In this document: in pieces, positions 9,909 to 21,819 of the stretch | How the letters are laid out: every line of letters begins with the position of its first letter | How positions within the stretch are numbered: position 1 is the first letter of the stretch | NCBI GenBank assembly: GCA_023614405.1 | Contig: JAJUPC010000233.1 | Coordinates: 248,001 to 312,000, forward strand | Reading direction: 5' to 3' | DNA from: Avena insularis | Lineage: Eukaryota; Streptophyta; Magnoliopsida; Poales; Poaceae | Length of the DNA stretch: 64,000 bases | Made by a program: the position numbers and the translations under genes | The notes under the pieces: model-generated | Database searches by the model: none | Told to the model about the DNA's origin: nothing | What the model saw: the letters and a program-made list of their open reading frames with translations, nothing else

Positions 9909-11162
9909 TTTGTAACATCCCAAAACTTTAATCCAAGCTTATTAAGATCCAAATCATCAAAATTAAGGTTAACAAAAACTTTTCCATTTAAAAATATGAA
10001 AGCATTCATATGTGTGTGCATTTAAAAATAGGAGTTGTTTGAATTGCCATGGTTCTGTGATCCATTGATTGTAAAATGATTCTTAGGTGAAATAAACATC
10101 ATCTAAATCATTCCCAAACTTTTCCCAAAGAAAAACAACTCAAAATGAATAATTGAAGTGAATGGTCATTTTGGCCATTTTAATCCACTACACTACTTTG
10201 AGTGTTCCTAGCACTCATTTCCCAACAGAAATAATTCTGAATCTTTGCACCCCTTGCTAGTACACATAATGAGGTACCAAGGCCCACTTTGTGATCTGCT
10301 AAAAACAATCAAATACTAATTTTAAATGACAGTTTAAAATTGAATCTATCTCATATGGGAAGATCCCACTATTTCAAAAACCACTAAAACCAACTCAATT
10401 TTCAAAACCCAAGCAACCACAGAGTCTCAAGCTTATGCCTAGCAAACCCACCAAAAATCTTTTCAAAATTCAAAACTTTATTTCTTGCAGCCATTTAATC
10501 AAACACTTGGCAGGCAGGGTTAAACTCTAAACCTAGGTCACTATTTGCAACAGGGTTTTGCACCCAAATTCCCTCAAAACCCTCCCTCTGTCCTCAAATG
10601 ATCTAACCACAGCTTTTAAACCCCCTCTCCTACCACCCTAGTGGCAGTGCAAAGCCATGCCGAGCACCAACTCGCCGGCCACCCCTTGCCCCACTGCAGC
10701 AGACCACCTCCCCCTCTCTTGCCATGTCTAGGAGGTAGCCAGAACCTCACCGCCGCCCACTGTCCCCTCCCCGAGCCAGGCCCAGCCGTGGACCACCGAG
10801 CAATCCCCGCGCCCAGTGCCACCGCGCCATGCCGAGCACGCGCCAGAGCGCCGCGCCTGACACGTGTGCCCAAGTCGCCGCTCGACCGTAGCCCGCGCCC
10901 ACCGCGTCGCCACGACACGGGCATCACGCCAGACACCCCCATTCGTCGTCCAACGCACCACAGCCACCGCTCTCCGTCGAAACCACCGCCTCTGCCGCTC
11001 AGAGAGCCATCTCAGCCCGACCGCATACCACCGCCCCTAAGCCCGCATTAAAGCCCTAGAGCACCGCCAGGAGACCGCACGTCGATCGTCGCCTGCAGCC
11101 ATGCCGCTTAGCGCAGAGCCATGTCGCCACTGCCGACCGCCATGCCGTCAGCCCGTCGAGCC

Positions 11163-11169
11163 TATAAAA
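11163..11169 (+). promoter_or_regulatory. TATA box of the 3' LTR
   Basis: TATAAAA in the same context as at 1420. In this position it could start transcripts that read into the flanking sequence to the right. Confidence 0.6.
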
Positions 11170-12317
11170 GGAGAGCACCCCCAGCTGTTTGCAGCATACC
11201 ACTCCACTCCCCTCACCTCACTGATCATCCCACACCCCTAGCCGGAGCACGGGGAGCATCAGCTCGCCGGAATTGTACCGGAGCAGGCCGCCTCTAGAGG
11301 AGAAGGGTGCCGCTGATTGCGACCACCCCCGGAGCTGCCTCAACCGTCCCTGAGCTCGCCATCGACCACCAGACCATTTGTCGGCCTCGCCCTCGTCGCT
11401 GGAGCCCTGGTATGCCCCCTATGCACCCCCATCGAGCCGCTAGGGTTAGAGTTCTCCGGCGACCAGTTCGTCGTCAACGATGATCCCCAGCCGTTGATCC
11501 CCACTCTAATCTAACGTCCCACGTTGCCCCAAACCGCTTCGCGCGTTATGAGCCGCTAACCAGTGGACCCCGTGTCAGTTGAGCCCCGCGCCGCCGAGTG
11601 ACACCGGGCCGGCCCGTTAGAGTTTCCCGCGCGATTCAGTTAGTTTGAATTAGGATTTTCCTATTTAGTTTAAAGTTAGTTTTGCCTCTGAGTTTGAAAA
11701 TCAATTCAGAGGGATTTACAACTCCAAATTGCATGAAACCAATTTTGTCTGAAAGGTATTGAAATGATCTATCCAAGCCCGTTGGATTTAATTCATTTAG
11801 AGTTAGAAATCTCTCCTAGTAAAAATAACAAGACAGAAGCTTTTGCACCTTGCAACATTTTTATAAAATCAACCAAGTTAGCTTTTGAGTTGATTCCAAC
11901 TCTCAAAAATCACATTTCATCATACCTATCTGAATATGTAATAATATTAGGATTTACATGCAGTGACTTTGGACTAGTACCAAAATAATGCTATATAGGC
12001 ATTTCTAGTCACTTTAAATCATTAAATAATGAACTTAAACCAAAGTAATTATGATCCAACCCTTAAATCCCATTCCCACATGTTAGAATATGTGGTGATG
12101 ACATGTGTCCACATGATCCCATATTTTAAGTGGTGAATATTAAATCTTACTTAATTTTTCAATGAGTAGAATTACTTTTCTAAAATAAAAAGGAGGAAAC
12201 TATTGAATAAAACTTGTGATGCTTGTGATGATAATAGATCATCAATTGTGTGCCTTAGAGTACTAAGTAAATTAGTTAAGTATTGTTTGGTGATTGTGTA
12301 CTCCGTATGTATTTATA

Positions 12318-12420
12318 GACGATAGTACCGACCAAGTCTACGAGGAGGAGGAGGAGTTCTACCAAGAAGAAGAAGAAGAAGAAGAAGAAGAAGAAAACTT
12401 CAACCACTGCACCAACCAAG
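12318..12420 (+). other. Acidic coding-like block, 3' LTR copy (putative exon A)
   Basis: Same reading frame as 2576-2666, with twelve more bases in the GAA run. It ends in CCAAG followed by GCAAGC at 12421, a possible GC splice donor. Confidence 0.4.
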
Positions 12421-13068
12421 GCAAGCCACCATTAACAGTGCAAGCTATTGTAGCAAGCTAGAATTAAGCTAGATGAATGAGCAAAGATGCTTTGGGCATG
12501 CTTTGGTCCCACCACTTTGACTATTACTACCCCAAGTATTATCTTACAAGCTTTACTTCCTTTACTTTACACAAAGTCCCTTACTGGTTCTGAAGATAGC
12601 ATAAAGAGTATAAAACTTGACCTATTTAGATAAACCTTAGATGTCATTCTATGGCATGATATTGAACCCATCATCTTTCCACCTTAGTGAACACTCTTAA
12701 CTTAGTAGTTTAGAGTAGATCAAAACTTGAGTCACTTTAGATGGGATCAACTGGTGAAAATAAATTATGAAAACCTTGGAATGATGAGTCATTCTATTGA
12801 GATGTTTTGACATGTGTTGAGAAACACAAATGGTTTATGATGATGAAAATGTTGAGGCATGAGCCTTAGCCCTTTTATAAAACTGATGGTTGGATTCGGA
12901 TGCGATACCATTCCAAATTTACCGCATAAACCACAATACCTGAATTGGGTAAGGCTTAGCGGAAGTTTATATGCACTAGTATTAGTTCCCGTGCAGGACA
13001 GGTTTGAGCTGAGGCTACCTCTCAATGTTGTCCACCTATACAGTGCCCAAGATGACTGATGGTCATGG

Positions 13069-13260
13069 TTGGGAGGCCATTCTCATAGGAGAGGTGCTTA
13101 TACTAGGGTGTGTAAAGGGAAGGTTATGTTTGATTATCTACATACTAAGTATGATGATTCAGGGTTATCCCTGACAGATGTATCGAATCTTGTGGTGAAA
13201 GTGTACCACCTCTACAGAGTGTCAAACTATTCGAATAGCTACGTCCGCGGTTATGGATAG
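13069..13260 (+). other. Conserved palindrome block, 3' LTR copy
   Basis: Same sequence as 3315-3506 with the palindrome CTATTCGAATAG at 13227-13238. The following hairpin is at 13507-13525. Confidence 0.45.
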
Positions 13261-13558
13261 TTGGAATGGCCATACTGTTTTGTTGTTAGATGTTTTCAAA
13301 ACAACTGATGAAATGAATGATGAATCTTGACTTGACCACAACAGGGTTGTGTTTATGACAATAGCTTCCCAACTTAAGTGATTCTAGAACTTTGTTTTAT
13401 CTTTCTTTGCTTCAGAACTCAGCTTAGGTTTCAAACTTAACCTTATAGTTAAACTTAGATTTAGCACTTTAACTTAGAATTATACTACTTGTTAGTGGTA
13501 GTTTGCGAGTACTTAAAGAGTACTCATGGCTTTTGTCCCTGGCTATTCTCATGGCCAG

Positions 13559-13611
13559 ACTATGAAGGAGACTATCAAGATGATGGCCAGCAGCACGGCT
13601 ATGATAACTAG
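13559..13611 (+). other. Short coding-like block in the LTR (putative exon B)
   Basis: After GGCCAG (possible splice acceptor at 13557-13558) the sequence reads DYEGDYQDDGQQHGYDN and then TAG, if joined in phase to block A. The solo LTR has a 53-base match at 31079-31131 reading DYEKDYQDDGQQEVYDN and then TAG. The left LTR (from 3805) has lost the frame by a short indel after DDGQ. The paired blocks suggest a spliced acidic peptide encoded within the LTR; this is an inference. Confidence 0.4.
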
Positions 13612-13859
13612 GACTGTCTGCCTTCGTCAGCATTGCCTGTGCCCCTGAAGATGGCCACCGCTACGCTTTATATTTATTTCCGCTGCTTGTTGTATTAAGA
13701 CTGGATCATGATATCCTTATTTGTGTAAGACCTTATGTATGGTTTGTAATGGATGATGTACTATGATATCCAATCTGTTATGTCTCGCAAAAATGGTAAT
13801 CCTGGGATTGCGAGGTATGGCATAATGGGCATCTAGAATTAAAAATCTGGGTGTTGACG

Positions 13860-13864
13860 GGAAT
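13860..13864. repeat. Target-site duplication GGAAT (right)
   Basis: Matches 159-163 exactly. Confidence 0.93.
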
Positions 13865-14048
13865 GTTTAAAATTTTCTAAACCAACTAGTAGAATTTTGG
13901 ATAGTCATATTTATCCACTCATTAAGTTTTATATCATGGTTAGAGAATTTTTTTAAACAAGTCCATAAAAGTTTTAAATCCTTTAGAAATTTATCAACTT
14001 AATTACATATTTTAACATTTCAAAATTTGTAAAATTTTGGGATGTTAC
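13865..14048 (-). repeat. Right fragment of the decayed minus-strand LTR
   Basis: Continues 1-158 after the gypsy insertion. It ends AAAATTTTGGGATGTTAC, the reverse complement of a gypsy LTR start. No gene is seen. Confidence 0.55.
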
Positions 14049-15662
14049 TGACTACCACCCTTACAAGGAATCTCATCCTTGAGATTTGAGAAGTCTCGAA
14101 AGAAATGGTTTTGAGGTTCACGCTCTCACTAAAAACCTATCTTTGTTATTGTTGCCTTTCCAAGAACCTTTGGTGAAGACTTGGTGAAGTATCATGTTAG
14201 CATTCCTCGGTGTGTCTCATGTCAGATGCCTTTGGCTTACTTTATCCCAGATCAACTTGGTTGTCATCTTTTGTCCATCAACCAGCAAGAGTCTTGGGTA
14301 TTACCACACTTAAAATTTCCTTGGCATACCTCAAGCTCCATGATTGGAAGCTTCCATGTAAGCACTTCACATAGACTACCGAACTCTCATGGTGCGCAAG
14401 GAATATTGTCCGCATGAAACCCTTGAAATAAGACAAAGGTTTATTCACCGTATATCCTACGCTTGGCAACGGTTGCCACTTCTAAAGGTGGATTGTCATC
14501 CATTCTATGGTTCAGGCTTGTCAACGCCGAAACTATAATAAGGTTTAAGGCACTCAAAATTCACAAATCAAACATTACAAGAGCGAATAATATGAGTAGT
14601 CGGTATGGGGGCCAATCCATCCCGCACCCAAATTATTAACCTTGCAAGTAGGTAGGTGAATCATACAAACTAGCACTCAGGCATCCTTACTTTTGTAGAA
14701 TGGCTTCATGGGCACGAACCAAGGTTCAATGTTGACCCCATTAATCCAATCTTCAAATCCACTATAAAATATAATCCATCGATCCTTCAAACTCTCAACG
14801 TTGCGGATATTACTACGTAACTTCCTTCATGTATATCATATTTTTGTGTTGGATGAGCTCTTCTTCGAATCCGTGGCATGACACATTGACTTACTCAACC
14901 TTAATCCTCTTGATAACCATACATTTGTTATGCACCTAGAGTCCAATGTTCTTTCTTGTCTTATGTATGCTACCACCCTTAAAAAATAGATCTTCTTGGA
15001 TCAGATAACATCTTCTAGATATCTCCAATCCCGTTGTCATTAACTAGTTATTCTCCATGTTATTGATATTGATGGTTTCGGATGGGGAGAACAAACATTA
15101 TGGGAGAACTACAGATATACCCTTACAAACAACTTTTTATACAAATATAGATTTTATTTGCAACCGTCAAGATGATAGTTTAAAAATCACACAACAATTC
15201 GCACTTGTCACTAAGAATGTTAGGTTTTAGGTTCCTAATGGGTCATGTTGAAAATCTTCATAGTCTTTGGACATCAAAGTTTTTTGTACTTGTACATTTA
15301 TCCTCTGAAGATTTGTGATGTAGTCCTCTCTGATCAGGTCATCTTCTTTGAGTTGCATCCACTTGAAGAATTTTAAATATAGGAAGGTCTTAAAATCAAA
15401 TAATAGGTGAGAAGTAGAGTACGAGAATCTTTCCAAAATAAATTATCTTTTCCAAAATAATTTTTCTTAACAAAGAGAATTTTTGGATATCAAGGTTGGT
15501 TTGGGTAATAGCCAACTTCTTATGTTGAAGAGGCAAGATATTGGAAATTATTTTAGAAACGTAACAAAGATTAGTGGTACAAAAGTATTTTTGAAATAAC
15601 TTGCGGAAATATTTGATCCTATGGCTTCCATTTGCTAGGGTCACGATCTACTGTCAACATAT
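14049..15662 (-). mobile_element. Decayed interior of a minus-strand LTR retrotransposon
   Basis: Read on the minus strand, the part next to the LTR contains CAAATCTCAAGGATGAGATT followed by CCTTGTAAGGGTGGTAGTCA, the usual gypsy sequence before the 3' LTR with a worn polypurine tract (14049-14066). The other end is a primer site at 15663. Only about 1.6 kb lies between, too short for gag-pol, so it is a deletion derivative or a non-autonomous element. No retroviral domain is readable. A minus-strand open stretch at 15227-15436 (with DDLIREDYITNLQRINVQVQ) may be a trace of a leader or gag ORF. Confidence 0.5.
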
Positions 15663-15674
15663 GCTCTGATACCA
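15663..15674 (-). other. Primer binding site of the decayed minus-strand element
   Basis: GCTCTGATACCA is the reverse complement of TGGTATCAGAGC, and an LTR-like TGTAATG follows at 15678. This places the 5' LTR of the decayed element to the right. Confidence 0.65.
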
Positions 15675-15677
15675 TTT

Positions 15678-15910
15678 TGTAATGAACCAAATTGGTAATA
15701 TTCAAAGTCTCTATGTTTACAGTGCTATCCCTGGATCATAGCTAGCACACAGTAACAAAATAAAAAACCAAGAAAAACATATGTCGTTTTATTGCTCATC
15801 GATAGATCTAGTGTTTACATAATACAAGTTGCACGATATATAGTGATTGACTCACTTTACAATGAAAACATAATTGATAATCTTTGGCACCATCAATGCC
15901 ATATTGCTTG
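15678..15910 (-). repeat. Fragment of the 5' LTR of the decayed element
   Basis: Starts with TG next to the primer site and is cut by the copia insertion at 15911; it resumes at 24866. The last five bases, GCTTG, form the left duplication of that insertion. Confidence 0.55.
15906..15910. repeat. Target-site duplication GCTTG (left)
   Basis: GCTTG precedes the element at 15911 and follows it at 24866-24870. Confidence 0.92.
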
Positions 15911-17824
15911 TGTAGGGTTTCGTAGCATGGGAAACAAAAAATTTCTACCGCATACAAACAAACAAGCCAAGATCTATCTACTAGATTGTAGCAACGAGTC
16001 GATAGAATAACTCACCCTCGAAGATTCCAAAGTGTTTAACGAGATCAGATTCTCGTGGGTGATGTAGTCGTACTCTTTCCGATCTCAAGATCGCGTAGAC
16101 GATCCTTCCGCGGGCGTTCGGCAGCGCTCCCTTGATCGGTCACTGCGATTACTCGACGAAGACCTTCCTCTCCCTTGTTCAAGCAGGCAGCGGAGGTTGT
16201 AGCACTCTCCTCGCGATTCCGGCAGCACAACGGCGTGGTACCGGAAGTAGAGGGGAGATCTCGCAGGGCTTCGCCTTAAGCCGGAGCGAGTATGGTGGAG
16301 TATGAGAGGGCTCCTCGGCGATCTAGGTTTTAGATACACCAAGGAGGAGGTGCTAGAGCCGGCGGCTAGGGTTTGGGGCACCCCAAGTCGGCGGCTAGGG
16401 CAACCCTGGGAGGTGGCGGCAGCAGCAGGAGGTGGTGGCGCCAATCTAGGGTTTTGGAGGAGAGGTACTTGTGTGTTAGGAGGGAGCCCTGCCCCTCCTT
16501 ATATAGGTGGAGGGGCCGGGCCAAGGGAGGGAGTGAGTCCTCCCAACTCGGCTTGGGTGGGCCGGCTTGGGAGGAGGAATCCTCCCAACTCGGTTTCCAC
16601 TTCTCCTCCTCTTTCCAAAAATTGTCGTTTGACTTTCAAACTAGCCGTTTGACTTTTCAATTTAGGATTTAAATAAACCCTTTATTTTGGACAGCAAAGA
16701 CACCTAGTACATGATGCAATCATTCCAACTTACAATGACACATTCATGTACCCTTCCCCCCCGGAGTGCCGGACATTCCGGAACCTTCTAGAATGTTCCC
16801 GATGAAAACATCGAACCATTCCCCAACTCCGAAACGGGACTTTCCTTATATGAATCTTATTCTCCGGAACATTCCGGATCTCCTCGTGATATCCCGAATC
16901 CCATTCGAGACTCCGAACAACATTCAGACTCTTTCTCATCATTCCATAACTACTCAAACAACTTCGAATCCTTAAGTGTGTCTCCCTACGGTTCGTGAAT
17001 TATGCGGACATGATCGAGACACTTCCAATAATAACCAATAGAGGAATCTGGAAATTCATATGGCTCCCACATATTTCTACGATTACTTTGCGATCGAATG
17101 AACCACTTACATACGATATCAATTTCCCTTTGTCTCACGATAGTTTACTTATCCGAGGTTATGATCGTCGGTATCTCTGCATACCTAGTTCAACCTCACA
17201 TCGATAAGTACTCTTTTCGCTCCCATGATATGTGATCCCTTGTGAGCCAGTCACATGCTTGCAAGCTAATTGGATGACATTTCACCGAGAGGGCCCAGAG
17301 TATATCTATCCGTCATATGGATGGACAAATCCCACTCTTGATCCATGTGTTTCAACCAATACTTTCTGAACACTCAATGACACCTTTATAGCCACCCAGT
17401 TACGGTGTGGTGTTTGATGTCATCAAAGCATCAATCTGGCAAAGGTGATATGCATGATCTCATGGTCGAATGAATTAGATAACTATGTATCAGAAAGCAT
17501 ATAGCAATTGAACTATTAAAATGACTTGATCTTTATGCTACGCTTATCTATAGGAGTATGTCCACCATATCATTCTCCTAACGATATGATCTTGTTGTTA
17601 ATAACATCTCAATGTTCATGATAGGGAAACCACAATCATCTATTAACCAACAAGCTAGTATTATACAGAGGCTTTACTAGGGACTTCAAATTAAGTTTAC
17701 AAATCACACAAGTATTAATGTTTCCTTGTTAATACTATTATAGAATGAATGTAAACATTTATCATAAACACAAAGATATAATAATAACTATATTTATTAT
17801 TGCCTCTAGGGCATATCTCCAACA
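15911..17824 (-). repeat. 3' LTR of the minus-strand copia element
   Basis: Starts (plus strand) TGTAGGGTTTCGTAGCATGG and ends TATCTCCAACA. It is about 50 bases longer than the other LTR because of many one- to five-base differences, most of them in CG-rich spots. The open stretches on the plus strand near 16300-16670 are LTR sequence, not genes. Confidence 0.93.
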
Positions 17825-17840
17825 GTCTCCCACTTGCACT
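17825..17840 (-). other. Polypurine tract of the copia element
   Basis: Reverse complement reads AGTGCAAGTGGGAGAC directly before the LTR start, the usual context in this copia group. Confidence 0.85.
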
Positions 17841-17858
17841 AGAGTCATCTAATCTAGA

Positions 17859-18430
17859 TTACATGGTAATATACCGAACACCCATGGCAGTTTGGTGCTG
17901 GTCATGTTTTGCCCTCGGGAGAGGTTTAGTCAACGGATCCGCCACATTCAGATCTGTGTGTACTTTGCAAATCTTTATATCCCCATCTTGGATATGTTCT
18001 TGAATAGCGTGAAAACGTAGCTTGATGTGCTTCAGTTTCTTGTGTGACCTTGGTTCTTGCGCATTGGCTATGGCGCCCATGTTATCACAGTAGATAGACA
18101 TTGGGTCCAGCGCACTAGGAACCACACCCAGCTCTGTAATGAACTCTTTCATCCATATCGCTTCTTGTGAAGCCTCCGAAGCAGCCATGTATTCCGATTC
18201 AGTTGAAGATCTCACCACAACGCTTTGCTTTGCACTCCTCCAGCTAACTGCTGCACCATTCAAAATAAATCATTATCCAGTTGTGATTTAGAATCATCCG
18301 GATCGGTGTTCCAACTAAGCGTCGGTGTAACCATTAACAACGAGCTGTTCATCACCTCCATAAGAAAGAACCATATCCTTAGTTCTTCTCAAGTACTTAA
18401 GGATGTTTTGACCGTTGTCCAATGATCCAC
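17859..18430 (-). pseudogene. Copia RNase H
   Basis: Residues in order: SWRSAKQSVVVRSSTESEYM, ASEASQEAIWMKEFITELG, YCDNMGAIANAQEP, HIKLRFHAIQEHIQDGDI and VADPLTKPLPRAKH, ending ITM and a stop at 17859. The acidic residues of the TESEYMA and YCDN segments are present. A frameshift near 18400 separates it from the reverse transcriptase. Confidence 0.9.
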
Positions 18431-19584
18431 TCTGGATCACTTTGATATCTGCTAGTCAAACTAACAACATATGCAATGTCGGGTCTAGTACATAGCATGG
18501 CATACATTAGAGATCCTATGGCTGAGGCATAGGGAGTCTTACTCATCCTTTCTCTATCTTCTGCCGATGTCGGACTTTGAGTTTTACTCAAGGTCGTATT
18601 GGGCAACATGGGCAAGAACCCTTTCTTGCTATCTTCCATTCCAAACCTCTTTAGAACTTTGTCCAAATATGTACTTTGTGACAATGATATTTGGCGTTTT
18701 GATCTATCTCTATAAATCTTTATGCCTAATATGTAAGCTGCTTCGCCAAGATCCTTCATTGAAAAACTATTATTCAAATATTCTTTGACACTATTAAGAA
18801 GGTCTACATCATTCCCAATCAAAAATATGTCATCCACATATAGTATTAAGAATGCTACAGAGCTCCCACTCACTTTCTTGTAAATACAAGCTTCTCCATA
18901 AGTTTGTATAAAACCAAAACTTTTGATTACCTTATCAAAACGTTGATTCCAACTTCGGGATGCTTGCTTCAATCCATAGATGGACCGTTGAAGTTTGCAT
19001 ACCTTGTTAGCATCTTTAGGATCGACAAAACCTTTGGGTTGCATCATATACAACTCTTCATCAATGTCACCATTGAGGAATGCTGTTTTGACATCCATCT
19101 GCCATATCTCATAATCGTAATATGCAGCGATTGCTAACATAATCCTTACAGACTTTAGCTTTGCTACTGGTGAGAAAGTCTCATCGTAGTCAACTCCTTG
19201 AATTTGTCGAAACCCTTTTGCGACAAGTCGAGCTTTATAGACAGTTACATTACCATCAGCATCTGTTTTCTTCTTGAAGATCCATTTGTTCTCGACAGCC
19301 TTCCGGCCATCCGGTAAGTCCACCAAAGTCCATACTTGGTTTTCGTACATGGATCCAATCTCGGATTTCATGGCTTCCTGCCATTTATTGTAATCTAGGC
19401 TCATCATCGCTTCCTCATATGTCTCAGGGTCATCGGTGTTGTCCACCAACATGACACTCATAACGGGATCATACCAATCTGGAGTGGTACGATTTCTCGT
19501 TGACCTGCGAGGCTCTATAGCAACTTCGATCGAAGTTTCTTGATCATCATCATTAGCTTCCTCTCTAATTGGTGTAGGCACCAC
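18397..19584 (-). pseudogene. pol: Copia reverse transcriptase
   Basis: The longest open frame of this element. It begins in the integrase-RT linker (EPRRSTRNRTTPDWYDP), then EAMKSEIGSMYENQVWTLVD, ENKWIFKKKTDADG, KARLVAKGFRQIQGVDYDET, QMDVKTAFLNGDIDEELYM and SIYGLKQASRSWNQRF. The catalytic LYVDDIFLIGND is intact (YVDD at 18829-18840). It ends after RPDIAYVVSLTSRYQSDPEW through a frameshift. Length and motif order are normal for the family. Confidence 0.95.
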
Positions 19585-20640
19585 GGGAACTTCTTCCGGC
19601 GCTGCGCTACTCGTAATTTCGAGAGAAGGTTCGGCAACCTCGTCGAGTTATACTTTCCTTCCAGTCACTTCTTTCGAGAGAAATTCCTTCTCTAGAAAGG
19701 ATCCATTCTTGGAAACGAAGATTTTGCCTTCGGATCTATGATAGAAAGTATACCCAATAGTTTCCTTCGGGTATCCTATGAAGACGCATTTTTCCGCTTT
19801 GGGTTCAAGCTTGTCCGGCTGTAACTTCTTTACATAGGCTTCGCATCCCCAAACTTTAAGGAACGACAATTTAGGTTTCTTCCCAAACCATAATTCATAC
19901 GGTGTCGTTTTAACGGATTTAGACGGTGCCCTATTTAAAGTGAATGCGGCTGTTTCTAATGCATAACCCCAAAATGATAGCGGCAAATCTGTAAGTGACA
20001 TCATAGAACGAACCATATCTAAGAGAGTTCGATTCGATGTTCAGACACACCATTACTGTTGTGGTGTTCCCGGCGGTGTCAATTGTGAAAGTATTCCGCA
20101 TTTCTTCAAATGCTCGCCAAACTCGTAACTTAGATATTCACCTCCACGATCAGAAAGTAGAAATTTAATCTTCTTGTTACGTTGATTCTCTACCTCACTT
20201 TGAAACTCCTTAAACTTCTCGAAAGTTTCGGACTTATGTTTCATGAAATAGATATACCCATATCTACTCAAGTCATCCGTGAAGGTAAGAACATAACGAT
20301 AACCACCGCGCGATGCTACACTCATTGGACCACACACATCGGTATGTATGATTTCCAATAAGTTCGTAGCTCGCTCCATCATACCAGAAAATAGAGTCTT
20401 AGTCATTTTGCCCATCAGACATGCTTCGCATCTTTCAAGTGATTCAAAATCAAGTGATTCAAGAAGTCCATCGGAATGGAGTTTCTTCATACGCTTCACT
20501 CCAATGTGACCAAGACGACAGTGCCACATATAGGTCGAGTTATCGCTTGATTTCAAAGCGTTTAGCTTCAATGTTATTAATATGTGTATTTCCACCATCG
20601 AGATTCAACAAGAATAGACCATCTATCAAAGGTGCATGTG
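19585..20640 (-). pseudogene. Copia integrase (interrupted)
   Basis: The zinc finger HCRLGHIGVKRM...CEACLMGKM (H-x4-H, C-x2-C) is followed by the catalytic core IIHTDVCGPM and FLLSDRGGEYLS, then LSFWGYALETAAFTLNRAPS, PYELWFGKKPKLSFLKVWGC and CVFIGYPKETIGYTF. The frame is lost around 20020-20060, just after PPGTPQQ, and again between 19648 and 19584. All DDE positions I can see are kept. Confidence 0.9.
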
Positions 20641-21819
20641 CATAAAACATATTACTCATATAAATCGAACAACCATTATTCTCGGATTTAAACAAGTAAC
20701 CGTCTACTTAATAAACAAGATCCCGATATAATGTTCATGCTCAACGCAGCACCAAATAACAATTATTTAAGTATAAAACTAATCCCGATGGTAGATGAAG
20801 GGGTAGCGTGCCGACGCGATCACATCAACCTTTGATCCGTTTCCCACGCGCCGTCACCTCGTTCTTCACTAGCTTCCGTTTATACGTAGCTCTGTTTGAG
20901 TTACAAATATGAGCAACCGAACCGATTATCAAATACCCGTGCACTACTACGAATACTAGTGAGATACACATCAATAACATGTATATCAGATATACCTTTC
21001 TTCTTGATGTTGCCGTTCTTCAAATCTGCCAAGTACTTTGGGCAATTCGCTTCGAGGACCTTCTTCTTTGCGGTAAAAGCACTCGATGTCGGGCTTGGGT
21101 CCAGCCTTGGTCTTCTTCGTCGGTGTGGCAACTTTCTTGCCACCCTTCTTGAAGTGTCCCTTTGCTTAGACTTGCCTTTCTTGAATTTGGTGGTCTTATT
21201 GACCAACAACACTTGGTGCTCTTTCTTGATCTCCACTTCGCAGACTTTAACATAGCAAACAGTTACGGCAACTGCTTGTTCATGTTACGCATGTTGTAGT
21301 TCATCACAAAGTTCTTGTAACTTGGTGGTAGTGATTGGAGGACATGGTAAATCCCAAAGCATTAGGAATCACTATACCCAAGCTTTGAAGTTTGTTTGCG
21401 TGCCCGGACATCTTAAGCACATGCTCAGCTTGAGTGCCCTCTTCCATCTTGCGGTTAAAGAACTTTTCGAAGCCTCATAACTCTCAATGCATGGCGTGAG
21501 TCTCAAAGATCAATTTGAGATCACGGACAATATCATGTGGGTCTGAATTCTCAAACCTTTTACGAAGCTCGATTCTAAACCATACAAGATAGCACACTGA
21601 ACTATGGAGTACCGATTCTTCCGAGCAAGGTAAACATTCTTTACTTCATCGGTAGCATCATTGCAGTGGAGTCACCAATGATTGCATCCAGACATAGGTC
21701 AAATTACCAGCTGTGAGGACAATCCTCAAATTGCGGAACCAATCCGCGAAGTTGCTTCTATTGTTTTTCAACTTTTCTTTCTCTAGGAACGCATTAAAAT
21801 TGATGGTAGGGGCTGCCAT
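20641..21819 (-). pseudogene. gag: Copia gag and protease (heavily broken)
   Basis: The start MAAPTINFNAFLEKEKL is at 21819 and runs to LTAGNLTYV before the frame is lost. Further down, pieces such as CPKYLADLKNGN (the end of the CCHC knuckle region, near 21020-21050) and VFDN in place of a DTGS-type protease site (near 20920) are readable in other frames. Gag would form the particle; protease would process the polyprotein. At least four frame changes occur. Confidence 0.75.

Larger units (their letters stand above)
164..13859 (+). mobile_element. Complete gypsy LTR retrotransposon, chromodomain (Tekay/Del-like) type
   Basis: Two direct repeats of about 3.93 and 3.95 kb (164-4097 and 9911-13859) flank a 5.8-kb interior. 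The interior holds, in order, a tRNA-Met primer site, an extra ORF, gag with a CCHC knuckle, protease, reverse transcriptase, RNase H, integrase, a chromodomain-like tail and a polypurine tract. The order protease-RT-RNase H-integrase is the gypsy order, and the tail with [20 protein letters not shown] resembles chromodomain tails of the Tekay/Del lineage. The element is flanked by GGAAT duplications. The right LTR ends in CG where the left one ends in CA. Coding regions carry many stops and frameshifts, so this copy cannot make its own proteins. The family name is not known to me. Confidence 0.93.
9911..13859 (+). repeat. 3' LTR of the gypsy element
   Basis: Direct copy of 164-4097, starting TGTAACATCCCAAAACTTTA. 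It ends GTGTTGACG, one base away from the CA end of the other LTR. The trinucleotide GAA run near 12366-12393 is longer than in the left LTR. It also carries the TATA box (11163-11169), acidic block (12318-12420), palindrome block (13069-13260) and hairpin (13507-13525). Confidence 0.93.

Noticed and set aside
16085..16672. Open stretches in the GC-rich part of the copia LTR (also 23118-23690)
   Set aside because: LTR sequence; frames break between the two LTR copies.
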